A program made the translations under genes and the position numbers. Below, in pieces: positions 20,610 to 31,700 of a stretch of 64,000 nucleotides of DNA. Under the pieces are notes generated by a model. The model had not been told where the DNA came from. It was given only the letters and a program-made list of their open reading frames with translations, and made no database searches. Within the stretch, counting starts at the first letter, position 1. Every line of letters starts with the position of its first letter. Source of the DNA: Pseudopelagicola sp. (GTDB taxonomy: Bacteria; Pseudomonadota; Alphaproteobacteria; Rhodobacterales; Rhodobacteraceae); assembly GCA_026195905.1 (NCBI GenBank), contig JAPHRE010000037.1, forward strand, positions 1 to 64,000, read 5' to 3'.

Positions 20610-22004
20610 ATGTCCGATTTCTCAGCAAATCTATTCTCGGAAGAAAGTCGCGGAAACTGGATTCGCCTCCGCACGATCATCATGGTGCGCTGGATCGCAG
20701 TTGCGGGTCAAATCGCCGCTCTCTGTGCAGCCTACGGTCTCTTTTCTCTCGAATTGGAATACGGGCTTTGCCTCCTCGTGGTTGGCGCTTCAATCATCGT
20801 AAACCTCGTGGCGATGTTCGTCTTTCCAGAGAACAAGCTCCTTACCGAACGCGAAAACCTCTCGATGATCTTGTTCGACCTGCTTCAGCTTTGCTTGCTG
20901 TTGTTTCTGACCGGGGGATTGAACAACCCGTTCTCAATTCTCGTGCTTGGCCCCGTCACAATCTCGGCCTCGGTCCTGTCAATCAAATCCACGCTCATCA
21001 TGGCCTCAATCGCCATAATCTGCGTTACATTGCTTTTGCCGTTCCATATTCCTCTAAGGCTATCGGATGGGGTCATTCTCGCCAAGCCAGACCTCGTTCA
21101 CTTTGGAACTTGGGCCGCGCTGGTTATTTCAGTGCTATTTTCCTCGCTCTATTCCCGCCGCGTTGTGACGGAAATGGCTTCAATGTCAGAGGCGCTCGCC
21201 GCAACCCAGATGGCACTGGCACGGGAACAGAAGCTGACCGACCTTGGCGGTGTCATCGCCGCAACGGCGCATGAACTCGGCACGCCGCTTGCCACAATCA
21301 AACTCGCCAGTGCGGAATTGCTGGATGAGTTATCGGACCAGCCCGACCTCGCTGAAGACGCCGCCTTGATACGAGACCAAGCCAACCGATGCCGCGAGAT
21401 CCTTCACTCTATGGGGCGCGCAGGCAAGGATGACCTGCATATCCGAACCGCCCCGCTAAGTTCTGTTTTGGAAGAAGCCGCCGAACCTCATCTTGATCGC
21501 GGCAAAACCGTTTCCTTTGAAATCGCGCCCCATCAGGATCTTTCAGAGGCATGCCCCGAAATCCTGCGGCGGCCTGAGGTCATTCATGGCCTCCGAAACA
21601 TGATACAAAATGCGGTCGATTTTGCGAGAGAGAACGTTTGGGTGGAATCCTCATGGTCAGCTGATCGGATCACATTGCGCATCATGGATGATGGTCGCGG
21701 CTTTCCCGCCCATCTTCTCGGGCGTATTGGTGATCCCTTCGTGAGCACTCGGCGCAGCAGCGGTGAACGCAAACAGAGGCCCGGTTATGAGGGCATGGGG
21801 TTGGGGCTTTTCATCGCCAAAACCCTTCTAGAACGCAGTGGAGCAGAGCTTAGTTTTGCCAATGGCTCCGGTAGCTCCAAGTCCGAAACTTTACCGTCCC
21901 CCACAGGCGCCATTGTAGAGGTTTCATGGCCTCGCGCACGAATTGATGCTGCGGCCACACACCAAAAGGGTGCGCTCGGCAATAATCCAAAAATACAGGC
22001 ATGA
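20610..22004 (+). CDS. regB: RegB/PrrB/ActS redox sensor histidine kinase
   Basis: Six-TM N-terminus with 'GGLNNPFSIL', H-box 'AHELGTPLATIKL', redox-box region 'DQANRCREILHSMGRAGKDD', HATPase 'GMGLGLFIAKTLLERSGA'. Confidence 0.93.
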   Translation: MSDFSANLFSEESRGNWIRLRTIIMVRWIAVAGQIAALCAAYGLFSLELEYGLCLLVVGASIIVNLVAMFVFPENKLLTERENLSMILFDLLQLCLLLFLTGGLNNPFSILVLGPVTISASVLSIKSTLIMASIAIICVTLLLPFHIPLRLSDGVILAKPDLVHFGTWAALVISVLFSSLYSRRVVTEMASMSEALAATQMALAREQKLTDLGGVIAATAHELGTPLATIKLASAELLDELSDQPDLAEDAALIRDQANRCREILHSMGRAGKDDLHIRTAPLSSVLEEAAEPHLDRGKTVSFEIAPHQDLSEACPEILRRPEVIHGLRNMIQNAVDFARENVWVESSWSADRITLRIMDDGRGFPAHLLGRIGDPFVSTRRSSGERKQRPGYEGMGLGLFIAKTLLERSGAELSFANGSGSSKSETLPSPTGAIVEVSWPRARIDAAATHQKGALGNNPKIQA

Positions 22005-22076
22005 AGGGGCTTTCGTTAATTCAGTGTTAACCAACGAAGGAAAGACTACGGCCATCGCTCACAAAAGTGCCCAAAT

Positions 22077-23630
22077 ATGCCCGATGTCTTTCGCCTTACC
22101 CCTATTGCCCTCATCGTTTTAGGGGTCTGCCTCGCGGCTGTCATCTGCTGGGTCATATTTCATTTTACCCGCAAATCCTCCGAGGCCTCGCCAAACGCAG
22201 AGACACAACCGCCCCGATCCGCCATCCTTCTCTACCGAAACGGCTTTCTGGCGGATGCAAACCCGGCTGGATTTGACCTTCTTAGCACGACTGATGCCGA
22301 CCCAGAGCTCTGGACAACGCTCGCTCAGTGCCTTTCGCCTCAGTTTCCCGAATTTCCATCGACTCAAGGCAGTGGGGCAGAAAAGAAGATAGACACCTTC
22401 TCTTCTCTTAATCCCAAATCAGCCGCCCACATAACCCTTGAGCAGTGGGAGGATTTTGCCCGCGTCCGCCTCACGCAAGATGATACGAATCCCGGATTTC
22501 AGGACACCGCCGCGCGTGACGGAACGGCGCTACGCGCGCCCTATCCAATCTGGATAAGCGATCCCTCTGGAAAGATCACATGGGCTAACGAGAGATACAT
22601 GGCCTTGGCCCGACAGCATGGCGCGGAAAGCGATGCCATACCGCGCCTCTTTTCCCAAAGCTTTGAGCCAGACGTGATGCAGCGCGCCAAGCTGGCATCG
22701 ACCGATGGTCAAGAAGATTTATGGTTTGACGTGAGCACACAAAACGCCTCATCAACGCTTATTCATTATGCAAGCGACGCCAACGCCATCGTCCGCGCGG
22801 AAATCGCCCAGCGCAATTTCGTGCAAACCCTGACCAAGACTTTTGCGCAGCTCCCTATCGGCCTCGCCATTTTCGACGTCAATCGCCAGCTCACCCTTTT
22901 CAACCCGGCCTTGATTGACCTCACAAACCTGCCTGCGGACTTCCTTTCATCACGGCCAAGCATGTTAACCTTTTTTGATCGGCTCCGTGAGATGCGGATG
23001 ATCCCCGAGCCGAAGAATTACGGATCATGGCGTCAACAGATTGCCGAGTTGGTCATCGCGGCGGCAGGGGATCGCTATTGTGAAACATGGTCCCTGCCGT
23101 CCGGTGTCACCTACAAGGTTCATGGACGACCGCATCCTGACGGTGCCATCGCCATTCTATTTGAAGACATTAGCGCCGAGGTCTCGCTTACGCGCCGCTT
23201 TCGCTCACAGCTCGATCTGGTGCAGGCATCGCTGGATTCAATAGACGATGCCGTTGTCGTTTTCTCGCCCGTGGGAACCGCAACGTTTAGCAATAGCGCC
23301 TACCGACGTTTCTGGAAGACCCTGTCTGAAACCCATGTGGCCGAGTATTCATTCCGCGATGCCCTAGCATCTTGGCGAGACCGTTGCGAGGCCTCTGATA
23401 TCTGGGCAGATGTTGAAAATCATCTTACCGATATCAACCCAAGAGCGGATTACCTTGGTGTCATTCGAACGCTTGAGGGAAAGACCAAATACATACGGGT
23501 TGTTTACCTCCAAGGCGGCAACAAGGTCGTTATTTTCTCCGACTTACCAGAGGCGACGGATACCGAAATTGAACATGAAAGACCTCTTGGCCAAACGCAT
23601 CCGGCTTGCGAGGAGGAAGTGGCCGTGTAA
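22077..23630 (+). CDS. Membrane-anchored PAS-domain protein without a recognisable kinase domain
   Basis: N-terminal TM 'LIVLGVCLAAVICWVIFHF'; PAS-like repeats ('LPIGLAIFDVNRQLTLFNPALIDL', 'ASLDSIDDAVVVFSPVGTATFSNSAYRRFW'). Confidence 0.72.
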   Translation: MPDVFRLTPIALIVLGVCLAAVICWVIFHFTRKSSEASPNAETQPPRSAILLYRNGFLADANPAGFDLLSTTDADPELWTTLAQCLSPQFPEFPSTQGSGAEKKIDTFSSLNPKSAAHITLEQWEDFARVRLTQDDTNPGFQDTAARDGTALRAPYPIWISDPSGKITWANERYMALARQHGAESDAIPRLFSQSFEPDVMQRAKLASTDGQEDLWFDVSTQNASSTLIHYASDANAIVRAEIAQRNFVQTLTKTFAQLPIGLAIFDVNRQLTLFNPALIDLTNLPADFLSSRPSMLTFFDRLREMRMIPEPKNYGSWRQQIAELVIAAAGDRYCETWSLPSGVTYKVHGRPHPDGAIAILFEDISAEVSLTRRFRSQLDLVQASLDSIDDAVVVFSPVGTATFSNSAYRRFWKTLSETHVAEYSFRDALASWRDRCEASDIWADVENHLTDINPRADYLGVIRTLEGKTKYIRVVYLQGGNKVVIFSDLPEATDTEIEHERPLGQTHPACEEEVAV

Positions 23631-23639
23631 TCTGCGGGC

Positions 23640-24116
23640 ATGGCTAGTTTCGAAACCTCTCTTGATCTGCGATCACCCGCCGAAACATCTGCGTTGGCAC
23701 GCACGATTGGGGGCGACCTAAAACCCGGTGATGTTCTATTGCTTGAAGGGGAAATCGGCGCTGGCAAGACGCATTTTGCCCGAAGCCTTATTCAGTCTCT
23801 CTTGGCGATGCCGGAAGATGTCCCGTCACCCACATTTACCCTCGTGCAAACCTATGAGGGGTCCGATTGTGAGATTTGGCATGCTGATCTTTATCGGCTT
23901 TCAGCACCTGAGGAAGTTATAGAACTTGGCCTAACCGATGCATTCGACGACTCGGTCTGCCTTGTGGAGTGGCCGGACCGTCTAGAAGATCTCGCCCCCG
24001 CCAAAGCCCTATCGCTCGCCTTTTCGATGCAGCCAGAGCAAGGACGGCGTACGCTCCGCCTGTCCTCAATAAATCCGCGCTGGGCGCCCCTTCTCAAGGC
24101 CATATCCCATGACTAA
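23640..24116 (+). CDS. tsaE: tRNA threonylcarbamoyladenosine biosynthesis ATPase TsaE
   Basis: 'LLEGEIGAGKTHFARSLIQSLL', 'PSPTFTLVQTYEG', 'EIWHADLYRL'. Confidence 0.94.
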   Translation: MASFETSLDLRSPAETSALARTIGGDLKPGDVLLLEGEIGAGKTHFARSLIQSLLAMPEDVPSPTFTLVQTYEGSDCEIWHADLYRLSAPEEVIELGLTDAFDDSVCLVEWPDRLEDLAPAKALSLAFSMQPEQGRRTLRLSSINPRWAPLLKAISHD

Positions 24117-25131
24117 CCGTGCTCATCTTCTGGACGCGTTTCTCGCGACAACATCATGGTCCGACGCCGCTCGCTCCGCGCTCGCGGGCGATGCCTCCAA
24201 TCGCCGTTATCTTCGTCTGCGCCGTAACAGTGGCGAAACAGCCGTGCTCATGGATGCACCGCCAGAGAAAGGCGAGGACATCCGGCCGTTCATCGCAATA
24301 GCCCAAGAGCTCTTGTCTGCAGGGCTGTCTGCGCCACGCCTCCTTGCCAACGATGAGAGGGCGGGCTTCCTTCTCCTTGAAGATCTTGGGGATGATTTGT
24401 TTGCGCGTGTCGTTGTCCGGTCTCCCGAACTGGAAAGCTCCCTTTACCAAGCCGCAACAGACGTGCTTCTTGCCTTACATAAACGGCCCGCTCCTGCGGA
24501 TCTTGCAGCTTATTCCCCCGCAATAATGACCGTAATGGCCGCGATGGCATATCGTTGGTATCTGCGCGGCATTGATCGGCCCTTTGAAACCGTCGCAACC
24601 AAATTCGAAGCCGCCTTTCAGCCTTTGCTTGAAGACATCGCCCCAGAAGCGGATGTTCTCATCCAGCGGGACTACCATGCAGAAAACCTACTGTGGCTCC
24701 CCAATCGCGATGGTGTTGCCCGCGTCGGGCTTCTGGATTTTCAGGACGCAATGGCCGGGCATCGCGCCTATGACCTCGTGTCGCTACTTCAGGATGCCCG
24801 CCGGGATGTCCCGTTGAGTGTCGAGGCGGAGATGATTGATCGCTACATTGAGGCATCCGGTTTACCGCGCGCGCCGTTCGATGCGGCCTACCATCTTCTT
24901 GGGGTGCAACGGAATTTACGTATCATCGGCGTCTTTGCGCGGCTTTCAATGCACTTTGCCAAGCCACACTATATCGACCTCATCCCCCGAGTATGGGGCT
25001 ATTTGCAGCGGGATCTCGATCATCCGGCCCTTGCGCCGGTGCGATCTCTTGTTCTTGATACCCTGCCGGAACCAACGACACCCCGCCTCCAAACACTGAG
25101 GGAAAAATGCGGCACGATCCCGACACTATAA
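24109..25131 (+). CDS. Aminoglycoside phosphotransferase-family kinase (AmgK-like)
   Basis: 'GDASNRRYLRLR', 'FLLLEDLGDDLFARV', 'IQRDYHAENLLWLP', 'VGLLDFQDAMAGHRAYDLVSLLQDARR'. Confidence 0.85.
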   Translation: MTNRAHLLDAFLATTSWSDAARSALAGDASNRRYLRLRRNSGETAVLMDAPPEKGEDIRPFIAIAQELLSAGLSAPRLLANDERAGFLLLEDLGDDLFARVVVRSPELESSLYQAATDVLLALHKRPAPADLAAYSPAIMTVMAAMAYRWYLRGIDRPFETVATKFEAAFQPLLEDIAPEADVLIQRDYHAENLLWLPNRDGVARVGLLDFQDAMAGHRAYDLVSLLQDARRDVPLSVEAEMIDRYIEASGLPRAPFDAAYHLLGVQRNLRIIGVFARLSMHFAKPHYIDLIPRVWGYLQRDLDHPALAPVRSLVLDTLPEPTTPRLQTLREKCGTIPTL

Positions 25132-25799
25132 TGCTATTCGCGGCCGGTTTCGGAACGCGGATGGGCGATTTGACCAAGGATCGGCCCAAGCCCCTTGTTG
25201 AGGTTGGGGGCGCGCCCTTGATCGCGCATACGCTCAATCTGGCGAAATCTATTGGGCCACGAAAAATCGCCGCCAACCTGCACTACAAACCCAATGAGCT
25301 TGCCGCCTATCTCAAGGGGCATGGGGTTGAGACAATTTTGGAGGTGCCCGACATTCTTGAAACGGGGGGTGGCCTTAAAAATGCTCTCCCAATACTTGGG
25401 GGGAACCCGGTCTTCACTGCCAACACCGATGCAATCTGGCAGGGGCCAAACCCGTTTCGCTGCCTTCTCGACGCGTGGGCGCCCGATATCATGGATGCAC
25501 TTCTTTTATGTGTTCCCAAAACAAAGGCGCTTGGTCATACGGGCCAAGGAGATTTTATTTTCGATCCCAACGGTCGCTTGCGACGGGGACCGGGGCATAT
25601 CTACGGCGGCATTCAAATCATCAAGACGGACCGCCTCGCCCAGATTGAAGAACCAGCCTTTTCGCTTAATCTACTATGGTCACAAATACTCGACGATGAA
25701 CGCCTCTTCGGTGTGCAGTATCCTGGGAAATGGTGTGATGTTGGCGCACCGGACGGCATCCCCCTAGCCGAATCCATTTTGGAGGCCTCGAATGTTTAA
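25107..25799 (+). CDS. Sugar-phosphate nucleotidyltransferase (MurU-like)
   Basis: 'MLFAAGFGTRMGDLTKDRPKPLVEVGGAPLIAHTL', 'ANTDAIW'; overlaps the AmgK-like gene. Confidence 0.85.
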   Translation: MRHDPDTIMLFAAGFGTRMGDLTKDRPKPLVEVGGAPLIAHTLNLAKSIGPRKIAANLHYKPNELAAYLKGHGVETILEVPDILETGGGLKNALPILGGNPVFTANTDAIWQGPNPFRCLLDAWAPDIMDALLLCVPKTKALGHTGQGDFIFDPNGRLRRGPGHIYGGIQIIKTDRLAQIEEPAFSLNLLWSQILDDERLFGVQYPGKWCDVGAPDGIPLAESILEASNV

Positions 25800-28749
25800 G
25801 GTCAGCGATCGCCCAAATGTATTTGCCGTTGCACCGGGGGTAGATTTTCCACGTGCGCTTGTCCGTGGGCTGCATGAGCGGTTTGCCAACCGCCCGCCAG
25901 AAGAGCTTGCTCGTGTCGAGCTCATTGTGAACAGCGCACGCATGCAGCGGCGTGTTCGGGACGTTTTTGACGAAGGACAGGCATGCCTTCTTCCACGCCT
26001 GCGCCTCCTCTCGGACTATGGAAGTGCGGCCTTTGCAAACGACATCCCGACCGCCGTATCGCCGCTTCGCCGCCGCTTTGAACTCGTGCGCCTGATTGCA
26101 CAACTTCTTGAAAACCAACCTGATCTTGCGGCGCGGGCCTCTCTCTACGATCTGGCCGATAGCCTCGCCACGCTGATGAGCGAAATGAGCGGCGAGGGGG
26201 TGAGCGCCGCAGATATTGAAGCTCTGGATATTGCGGATCAATCCGGGCATTGGGAGCGGGCGCTGGCATTTTTCGGAATTGCCCGGCGGTTTCTCGACAC
26301 GGTCGACGACCTCCCAGATGCCGAAACGCGCCAACGCCTTGTCGTTGAAAGGCTTGCCAAACGCTGGCATTCCGCGCCGCCTGATCACCCGGTTATCCTT
26401 GCGGGGTCAACCGGCTCACGCGGGACAACGATGCTTCTGATGCAGGCCATATCTGCCCTACCGCAGGGTGCAATCATTTTACCCGGATTTGATTTTGAAA
26501 TGCCGGATTCCGTTTGGGACTCGCTTGGCGAGGCTCTCACAGGAGAGGGGGATGCCCTCAGTGGCGAAGATCACCCACAGTTTCGATTTCGCCGGTTGAT
26601 GCACCTGCTTGATATCTCACGTCATGATATCAAACCTTGGCTTAAAATTTCCCCGACATCTCCAGATCGCAACCGCCTCGTTTCGCTTGCGCTTCGCCCC
26701 GCTCCCGTCACGGATCAATGGCTCCGCGACGGGCCAGCACTCGACGGTATCGACCAAGCCACTCAAGGAATGACCCTTCTCGAAGCACCATCTGTGCGCG
26801 AAGAGGCCGTGGCCATCGCCCTGGGCCTTCGGCAGGCTGCGGAAGAAGGGAAAACGGCCGCGCTGATCTCGCCGGATCGGGCGCTCACACGGCAAGTGAC
26901 CGCGGCGCTGGACCGTTGGGGCATTCTTCCCGACGATAGCGCAGGGACACCGCTTCAGCTAAGCCCTCCGGGTCGCTTCCTGCGCCATGTATCGTCTTTG
27001 TTTCGCACAAAGGTGACGTCCGAAGCGCTGCTTACTCTGCTGAAACACCCGCTTGCCAACAGCAGCCAGAGCCGCAACGAACACTTGCTGCGCACCCGGG
27101 CACTTGAGCTTTGGATACGGCGCAAAGGTGTCGCCTACCCAGAGCCAGACACCCTGCGAGAATGGGCCGATACGCGCGATAAGAGTGATCGAGATTGGCT
27201 TGAATGGGTTATTTCCAGCCTTTGCAACAAGGAAGACCCCGGAGAAACACCCTTTGCCGATAGATTAGAGCGCCACATCACAACCGCCGAAGCCCTCTCG
27301 CAAGGTCCGATAGGTGAGGGAAGCGGGACACTTTGGGACAAGGCGGCAGGTCGCAAAGCCGCCGAGACAATTGATGATCTACGCCAAAACGCAGGGTTTG
27401 CCGGGCCGATCTCGGCGGCGGACTATGATGATATGTTTGGTGCCGTCCTATCACGAGGCGAGGTGCGCGACCGCGATGCCCCACACCCACATATCCTGAT
27501 CTGGGGAACACTTGAGGCCCGCGTTCAGGGCGCAGAACTCGTCATTCTTGGTGGCCTCAACGAAGGAAGCTGGCCCGAAGCCCCTTCTCCTGATCCGTGG
27601 CTCAATCGCAAGATGCGCAACGATGCGGGCCTTCTGTTGCCCGAACGAAAGATCGGCCTCTCGGCGCATGACTTTGAACAAGCCATCGCGGCGCCCGAAG
27701 TATGGTTGACGCGCTCCATCCGCTCGGACGAGGCCGAAACCGTCCCATCGCGTTGGGTAAACCGCCTGATTAATCTTCTCGAAGGCCTCCCGGACCAAGC
27801 TGGACCAGACGCACTTGCACAAATGCGCCAGAGGGGGTCGGAGTGGTTGTCGCTTCTGAAGGCGTTGGAACATGTTGTTGAAACACCAACACAGGAACCA
27901 CGCCCCTCGCCACGGCCTCCAGTCGCCGCCCGGCCAAAGCAACTCTCGGTAACAGAGATCAAAACCCTGATCCGAGACCCTTATGCGATCTACGCGAAAC
28001 ATGTGCTGCGCCTAAAGCCACTCGATAGCCTTATGAAAACGCCCGATGCGATCTTGCGCGGTATTGCCGTGCACGACATTCTTGAAAAGTTTGTAAGAGA
28101 TGCGACCGAAGATCCATCTAAACTCACCCATGCGCATCTGATGGATGTGTCGGATCACGTTCTCGCCAAGGAAGTTCCCTGGGCGACCGCGCGAACCCTG
28201 TATCGGTCAAGAATAGAACGCGTTGCCAACCATATTCTAGAGGGTGAAAGAGCCCGGCGCGCCAAGGGCAAGCCAATCGCCTACGAGCGTGAAGCCGCCG
28301 TAGATATCCCCATGCCGCCAATGCGACTGACAGGCAAGGCGGATCGCATTGATCGCATTACCGATGGTCGGCTGGTGATCTACGACTATAAAACCGGCAA
28401 GCCTCCCGGCCCGACCGAACAACAATACTTCGACAAACAACTCCTCCTCGAAGCCGCAATGGCAGAGAAAGGCGGCTTCCGCGACATCGACGCGGCGGAG
28501 GTCGCCGAAGCGATTTATATTGGGCTTTCCAACGATCCAAAAGATGAGGCCGCACCACTTGAGAAAACACCAGCCTCACAAATCTGGGACGAGTTTATCG
28601 CGCTCATGGCCCATTATGCACAACAAGAGACGGGGTATACCTCACGGCGTGCAGTTCAAACGGAACGCCATGAAGGCCGCTATGATCAGTTAGCCCGTTT
28701 CGGAGAGTGGGACGCGACCGACACCCCGACGCCGGAGGATTTGGTTTAA
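25792..28749 (+). CDS. addB: Double-strand break repair protein AddB
   Basis: 985 aa; 'ILAGSTGSRGTTMLLMQAI', C-terminal RecB-like nuclease 'LTGKADRIDRITDGRLVIYDYKTGKPP'; followed by addA. Confidence 0.92.
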   Translation: MFKVSDRPNVFAVAPGVDFPRALVRGLHERFANRPPEELARVELIVNSARMQRRVRDVFDEGQACLLPRLRLLSDYGSAAFANDIPTAVSPLRRRFELVRLIAQLLENQPDLAARASLYDLADSLATLMSEMSGEGVSAADIEALDIADQSGHWERALAFFGIARRFLDTVDDLPDAETRQRLVVERLAKRWHSAPPDHPVILAGSTGSRGTTMLLMQAISALPQGAIILPGFDFEMPDSVWDSLGEALTGEGDALSGEDHPQFRFRRLMHLLDISRHDIKPWLKISPTSPDRNRLVSLALRPAPVTDQWLRDGPALDGIDQATQGMTLLEAPSVREEAVAIALGLRQAAEEGKTAALISPDRALTRQVTAALDRWGILPDDSAGTPLQLSPPGRFLRHVSSLFRTKVTSEALLTLLKHPLANSSQSRNEHLLRTRALELWIRRKGVAYPEPDTLREWADTRDKSDRDWLEWVISSLCNKEDPGETPFADRLERHITTAEALSQGPIGEGSGTLWDKAAGRKAAETIDDLRQNAGFAGPISAADYDDMFGAVLSRGEVRDRDAPHPHILIWGTLEARVQGAELVILGGLNEGSWPEAPSPDPWLNRKMRNDAGLLLPERKIGLSAHDFEQAIAAPEVWLTRSIRSDEAETVPSRWVNRLINLLEGLPDQAGPDALAQMRQRGSEWLSLLKALEHVVETPTQEPRPSPRPPVAARPKQLSVTEIKTLIRDPYAIYAKHVLRLKPLDSLMKTPDAILRGIAVHDILEKFVRDATEDPSKLTHAHLMDVSDHVLAKEVPWATARTLYRSRIERVANHILEGERARRAKGKPIAYEREAAVDIPMPPMRLTGKADRIDRITDGRLVIYDYKTGKPPGPTEQQYFDKQLLLEAAMAEKGGFRDIDAAEVAEAIYIGLSNDPKDEAAPLEKTPASQIWDEFIALMAHYAQQETGYTSRRAVQTERHEGRYDQLARFGEWDATDTPTPEDLV

Positions 28750-31700
28750 TGCAGTGGGACGAGGCAACCGCACGTCAGGTTCAGGCGGCACATCCTTCCG
28801 AATCCACATGGCTTTCGGCCAACGCCGGATCAGGTAAAACGCGCGTTCTGACGGATAGGGTCGCGCGTCTGCTTCTTAAGGGCGTGCTCCCTCAGCATAT
28901 CCTCTGCCTGACCTATACCAAGGCCGCTGCGAGCGAGATGCAAAACCGCCTGTTTAAGCGCCTTGGCAAGTGGGCAATGCTTAGCCAAGAGAATCTTCGC
29001 GACGAATTGGTCAAGCTTGGTGTGCCCAGTCCATTGGGGGATGATGCACTTCGTAATGCCCGAACCCTCTTTGCCCGCGCTATCGAGGCGCCTGGCGGCC
29101 TCAAGATTCAGACGATTCACTCCTTTTGCTCTTCTATTCTGCGCCGTTTCCCCCTCGAAGCAGGGGTGTCGCCACTTTTTTCCGAGATGGAAGAGCGCGC
29201 TGCGGATATGCTTCGCGAGGATATCGTTGAAACGATGGCGCAAGGGCATGATGCCCCCTTCCTTGCGGGCATATCGCGCCTTTTTACCGGCGAGGACCTT
29301 GGCGATCTAACCCGAGAAATCACACGACACCGCACGTCTTTTTCAACGGAAACCTCGAAAGAAGACTACCTTGAGCGCCTTGGCTGTGATCGCAACCTAA
29401 CGCTAGATGGTCTGTCAAAGAGCGTATTTCTTGGTGGTGAGGCCGAGCTTTTCACCGCGCTTATTCCTCCGCTCAAGAAAAGCGGGAAAAACGATATAAA
29501 GGTTGCCGCAGGCCTTGAGTCTATCCAAGCTCTCGACGCATCGGCTTTGCCAATTCTCGAGGGCTTGTTTTTGTTCAAAACAGGCGACAAAGCGTTTTCC
29601 GCCAAGATAGACTCTGTTCCAAACAAGCCAGTCCGTGAGGCACATCCTGATCTTATGGATCAACTCAATTCCCTGATGCTACGGATCGAGGATGCGAGAC
29701 AGAAACGTCTTTCACTTTTGGCCGCCGAGCGTGCGGCAGCGCTTTCGGCTTTTGCATCTCGCTTTGTGAGGCTTTACGAGCAACAAAAACAGCTCCGCGG
29801 CTGGCTCGATTTTGACGACCTCATCCTAAGAACCCGCGACCTTCTAGAAGACAAGACCGTAGCGGAATGGGTGCTTTATCGCCTTGATGGTGGCATCGAC
29901 CATATTCTTGTCGACGAAGCACAAGACACAAGCCCGGTGCAATGGCAGGTCATTGAACGTCTGGCCCAAGAATTCACGAGCGGCTCCGGTGCCCGAAGCG
30001 AGGTTGAGCGCACGATCTTCGTTGTGGGCGACAAAAAACAGTCCATCTATAGTTTCCAGGGTGCCGATCCAGCGGAATTTGACCGCATGCGCATGGAATT
30101 TTCCAAACGCCTCCAGCCGACGGGAAAGTTGCTAAAGAGCCTTGGACTCGAATTCTCTTTTCGGTCTTCGCAAGCGATCCTGCGTCTGGTCGATGCGACA
30201 TTCAAACCGTTTCACAACAACGGCTTTCCGCAGGAGGTCGAGCATAAGGCATTTTATGCCGACCTACCCGGTCGGGTTGATCTCTGGCCAGCAATTGGAA
30301 AATCCGAGGCCTCCGAAAAAGACGAATGGTATCAGCCCGTAGACCGCAAGGATGAGGCTCACCACGAGGTCGTTCTTGCCAACAAGATCGCCGATGAAAT
30401 CGCTACGATGATCTCCAACAAGATCACGATCCCAACCGGGGAACCGAACTCCGACGGGGTCTTTTCTATGGCCCCTGTGCAGCCCGGTGACTTCCTGATC
30501 CTTGTCCAACGGCGCAGTGGCTTGTTTCATGAAATCATCCGCGCCTGCAAAACACGTGAACTTCCCATCGCTGGCGCAGACCGTCTACGGGTTGGCGGGG
30601 AACTTGCGGTGAAAGACCTCGCCGCCCTTTTGCGGTTTCTGGATACCCCCGAGGATAACCTGTCTCTGGCCACTGCGCTGCGATCGCCGCTCTTCGGGTG
30701 GAGCGAACAAGCATTGTTTGATCTCGCCCACCGTCGAACAAGCAAACATCTCTGGCGCGCCCTTCGAGATCGTGAAGCAGAGCATCCCGAAACGATGGCG
30801 ATTATCTGGGATCTCATGGAAAATGCCGATTTCCTACGGCCCTATGATCTTATCGAACGCATTCTAACGCGACACAACGGTCGTAAAACGCTTCTGACGC
30901 GCCTTGGGGCCGAGGCCGAAGATGGAATCAATGCACTCCTGAGCCAAGCCCTGTCTTATGAGCGTAGCGCCGTTCCAAGCCTGACTGGGTTTCTTGTCTG
31001 GATGGAAACCGACGACCTTGAAATCAAGCGACAGATGGACAGCGCCGGGAATAGAGTTCGCGTCATGACGGTTCATGGCTCCAAAGGGCTTGAAGCCCCA
31101 ATCGTTATTCTCCCCGATACCTCAAAGCGCGACCCACAAAACAAGGCGGCATTGATTGACCTTGAAGGCCTGACTTATTGGGCACCAAAGAAAGAACTTA
31201 CCCCCAACGCACTCGACGCCCAGCGCCAAACATCCACCAACGCCCAACTCGAAGAGCGCCTACGCCTTTTATATGTCGCGATGACGCGTGCGGAAAAATG
31301 GCTCATTCTTGCTGCGGCCGGGGATCTCGGCAAGGATGGGCGGGCCTGGCATGACATTGTGCATGAGGGCCTCAAGGCCGTAGGTGGCGAAGCACATGAC
31401 TTCCCAACAGGGCAGGGGCTTCGCTATTCTCACGGAGACTGGGCTGGGCCGCTTATCGAGGCAAAGCAATATCTCGAACACCCCCTTCCCGATGTGCCGC
31501 CGTATTTCAACGACCCCGCCCCCACACATGCCAAAGGCCCGACAACGCTTTCCCCCTCTGACCTTGGTGGGGCAAAGGCGCTTGCGGGGGATGCCGGCCT
31601 AGATGAAGAGGCGGCAAAACTTCGCGGCACGAGGCTACATCTTCTGCTCGAACACCTTCCAGACTATGCAGAAGAAACATGGCCCGAAGTCTCTCGCACG

